Shown here one piece after another: positions 52,678 through 53,003 of a stretch of DNA of 53,003 nucleotides. The position numbers were made by a program, and so were the translations under genes. The number at the start of each line of letters is the position of its first letter. Positions within the stretch are counted from its first letter, which is position 1. The DNA lies in the IMG/VR virus record IMGVR_UViG_3300010396_000052, positions 1 through 53,003 of that record, one strand, 5' to 3'. The notes beneath the pieces were generated by a model. It was not told the origin of the DNA and searched no databases. It saw only the letters and a program-made list of their open reading frames with translations. The DNA is from a virus.

Positions 52678-53003
52678 TATCGAGACTCCTTTAGACGCAG
52701 TATTGCGTTTGCATATGCTTGAATTGTCTGGGTATTTTCCAGACCGGGACCAGTATTCACTTCACAGATACGGAAACCAGTTAAGTGTCTTTCAGCATCA
52801 AGGCAGGCAAGTATGTCCACAGCGCCGAAGTCAAGGCCAAGGCGGTCAATGCACTGTACACTAGCTTTGCCCATGTGCTGTACTGCGGATTGATCCACAT
52901 CGAGATCGCTATGAGCATGGACCCAGCCGTTAGCAAGACTACGCACAACTCGGTTAGCATTTCCATTTGGACCTCCTTTCAGCTTTTTCTGAGTAAAATC
53001 AAT
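52677..53003 (-). CDS. ATP-grasp ligase, C-terminal part, cut by the right edge
   Basis: An open frame of 108 codons running to the window end. IDFTQKKLKGG...NRVVRSLANGWVHAHSDL, LGLDFGAVDILACLD and CEVNTGPGLENTQTIQAYAN are the C-terminal ATP-grasp signatures of RimK-like phage ligases: the strand after the nucleotide-binding lysine, the D-x-x-A-V-D metal site and E-V-N-T-x-P-G-L. Such enzymes join a carboxylate to an amine using ATP. The N-terminal two-thirds lies outside. A GTG at 52946 could start a short version, but the upstream residues also match the family, so I treat it as truncated. Confidence 0.7.
   Translation of the reverse strand: MDFTQKKLKGGPNGNANRVVRSLANGWVHAHSDLDVDQSAVQHMGKASVQCIDRLGLDFGAVDILACLDAERHLTGFRICEVNTGPGLENTQTIQAYANAILRLKESR

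Noticed and set aside
52781-52966. 61-residue two-helix membrane ORF on the minus strand with AAAGGAGG before its ATG
   Set aside because: It lies entirely inside the ATP-grasp frame, whose motifs are strong and continue upstream of this start. The ribosome-like motif falls on Lys-Gly-Gly codons of that frame. Kept in mind because the motif is very good, but not called.
1-53003. CRISPR array, insertion sequence, integrase or attachment site
   Set aside because: I found no regularly spaced repeats, transposase, recombinase or tRNA-fragment duplication.

Overview
This window looks like a complete or near-complete genome of a virulent, podovirus-like tailed phage of a Gram-negative (probably proteobacterial) host. 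The head and tail proteins belong to the P22-type set: portal, scaffold, P22-type coat, gp4-like adaptor domain, gp10-like hub and three ejection proteins. The replication genes are of the T7/PolA kind: family A DNA polymerase, Toprim primase, DnaB-like helicase, 5'-3' exonuclease, endonuclease I and an SSB-like protein. I see no integrase, no lysogeny repressor and no single-subunit RNA polymerase. A GH24 endolysin and an embedded i-spanin/o-spanin pair point to a Gram-negative envelope.

Layout. From 1 to 1.9 kb lie leftward genes: a truncated basic protein, three overlapping tiny membrane peptides behind a near-perfect sigma70 promoter (705-733), and one 320-aa gene with its own consensus promoter (2051-2079) and terminator (803-841). 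From 1.86 to 2.54 kb is a non-coding control region with palindromes and direct repeats. From 2.5 to 35.2 kb everything reads rightward: small early proteins, appendage proteins, a cupin, a run of very small ORFs, two GroES-like proteins, the terminase (large subunit split in two), portal, scaffold, coat, two glycosyltransferases, a methyltransferase, two tRNAs, a structured RNA, several appendage paralogs, tail adaptor and hub, lysis cassette, a 2OG-Fe(II)-type hydroxylase, ejection proteins, a tailspike-like protein and a SprT-like protease. A bidirectional terminator (35196-35221) closes this arm.

From 53.0 down to 35.3 kb the minus strand is one tightly packed unit of about 40 genes. It starts with an ATP-grasp ligase cut by the right edge and two paralogous unknown proteins. 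It continues with a SLOG-like protein, primase, helicase, a nest of zinc-ribbon and lipoprotein mini-genes, an ATP-dependent RNA ligase, the DNA polymerase, RtcB, the SSB-like protein, a 5'-3' exonuclease, endonuclease I, nucleotide-pool enzymes (DUF4406-like, DUF5664-like, MazG-like), an RNase H-fold exonuclease and a PagL-like outer-membrane protein. Genes usually overlap by a few bases (ATGA, TAATG, GTGA, TTGA), so translational coupling is probably widespread.

How the parts fit. The minus arm replicates DNA, manages nucleotides and repairs RNA. The plus arm builds, decorates and releases the virion. The most unusual features are a pseudoknot-like RNA that can hide the ribosome site of the second glycosyltransferase, a terminase large subunit split between its ATPase and nuclease domains, three genes sharing the same bases in three frames near 37 kb, a 26-residue cysteine-rich peptide ORF, and the ATP-grasp cluster at the right edge.
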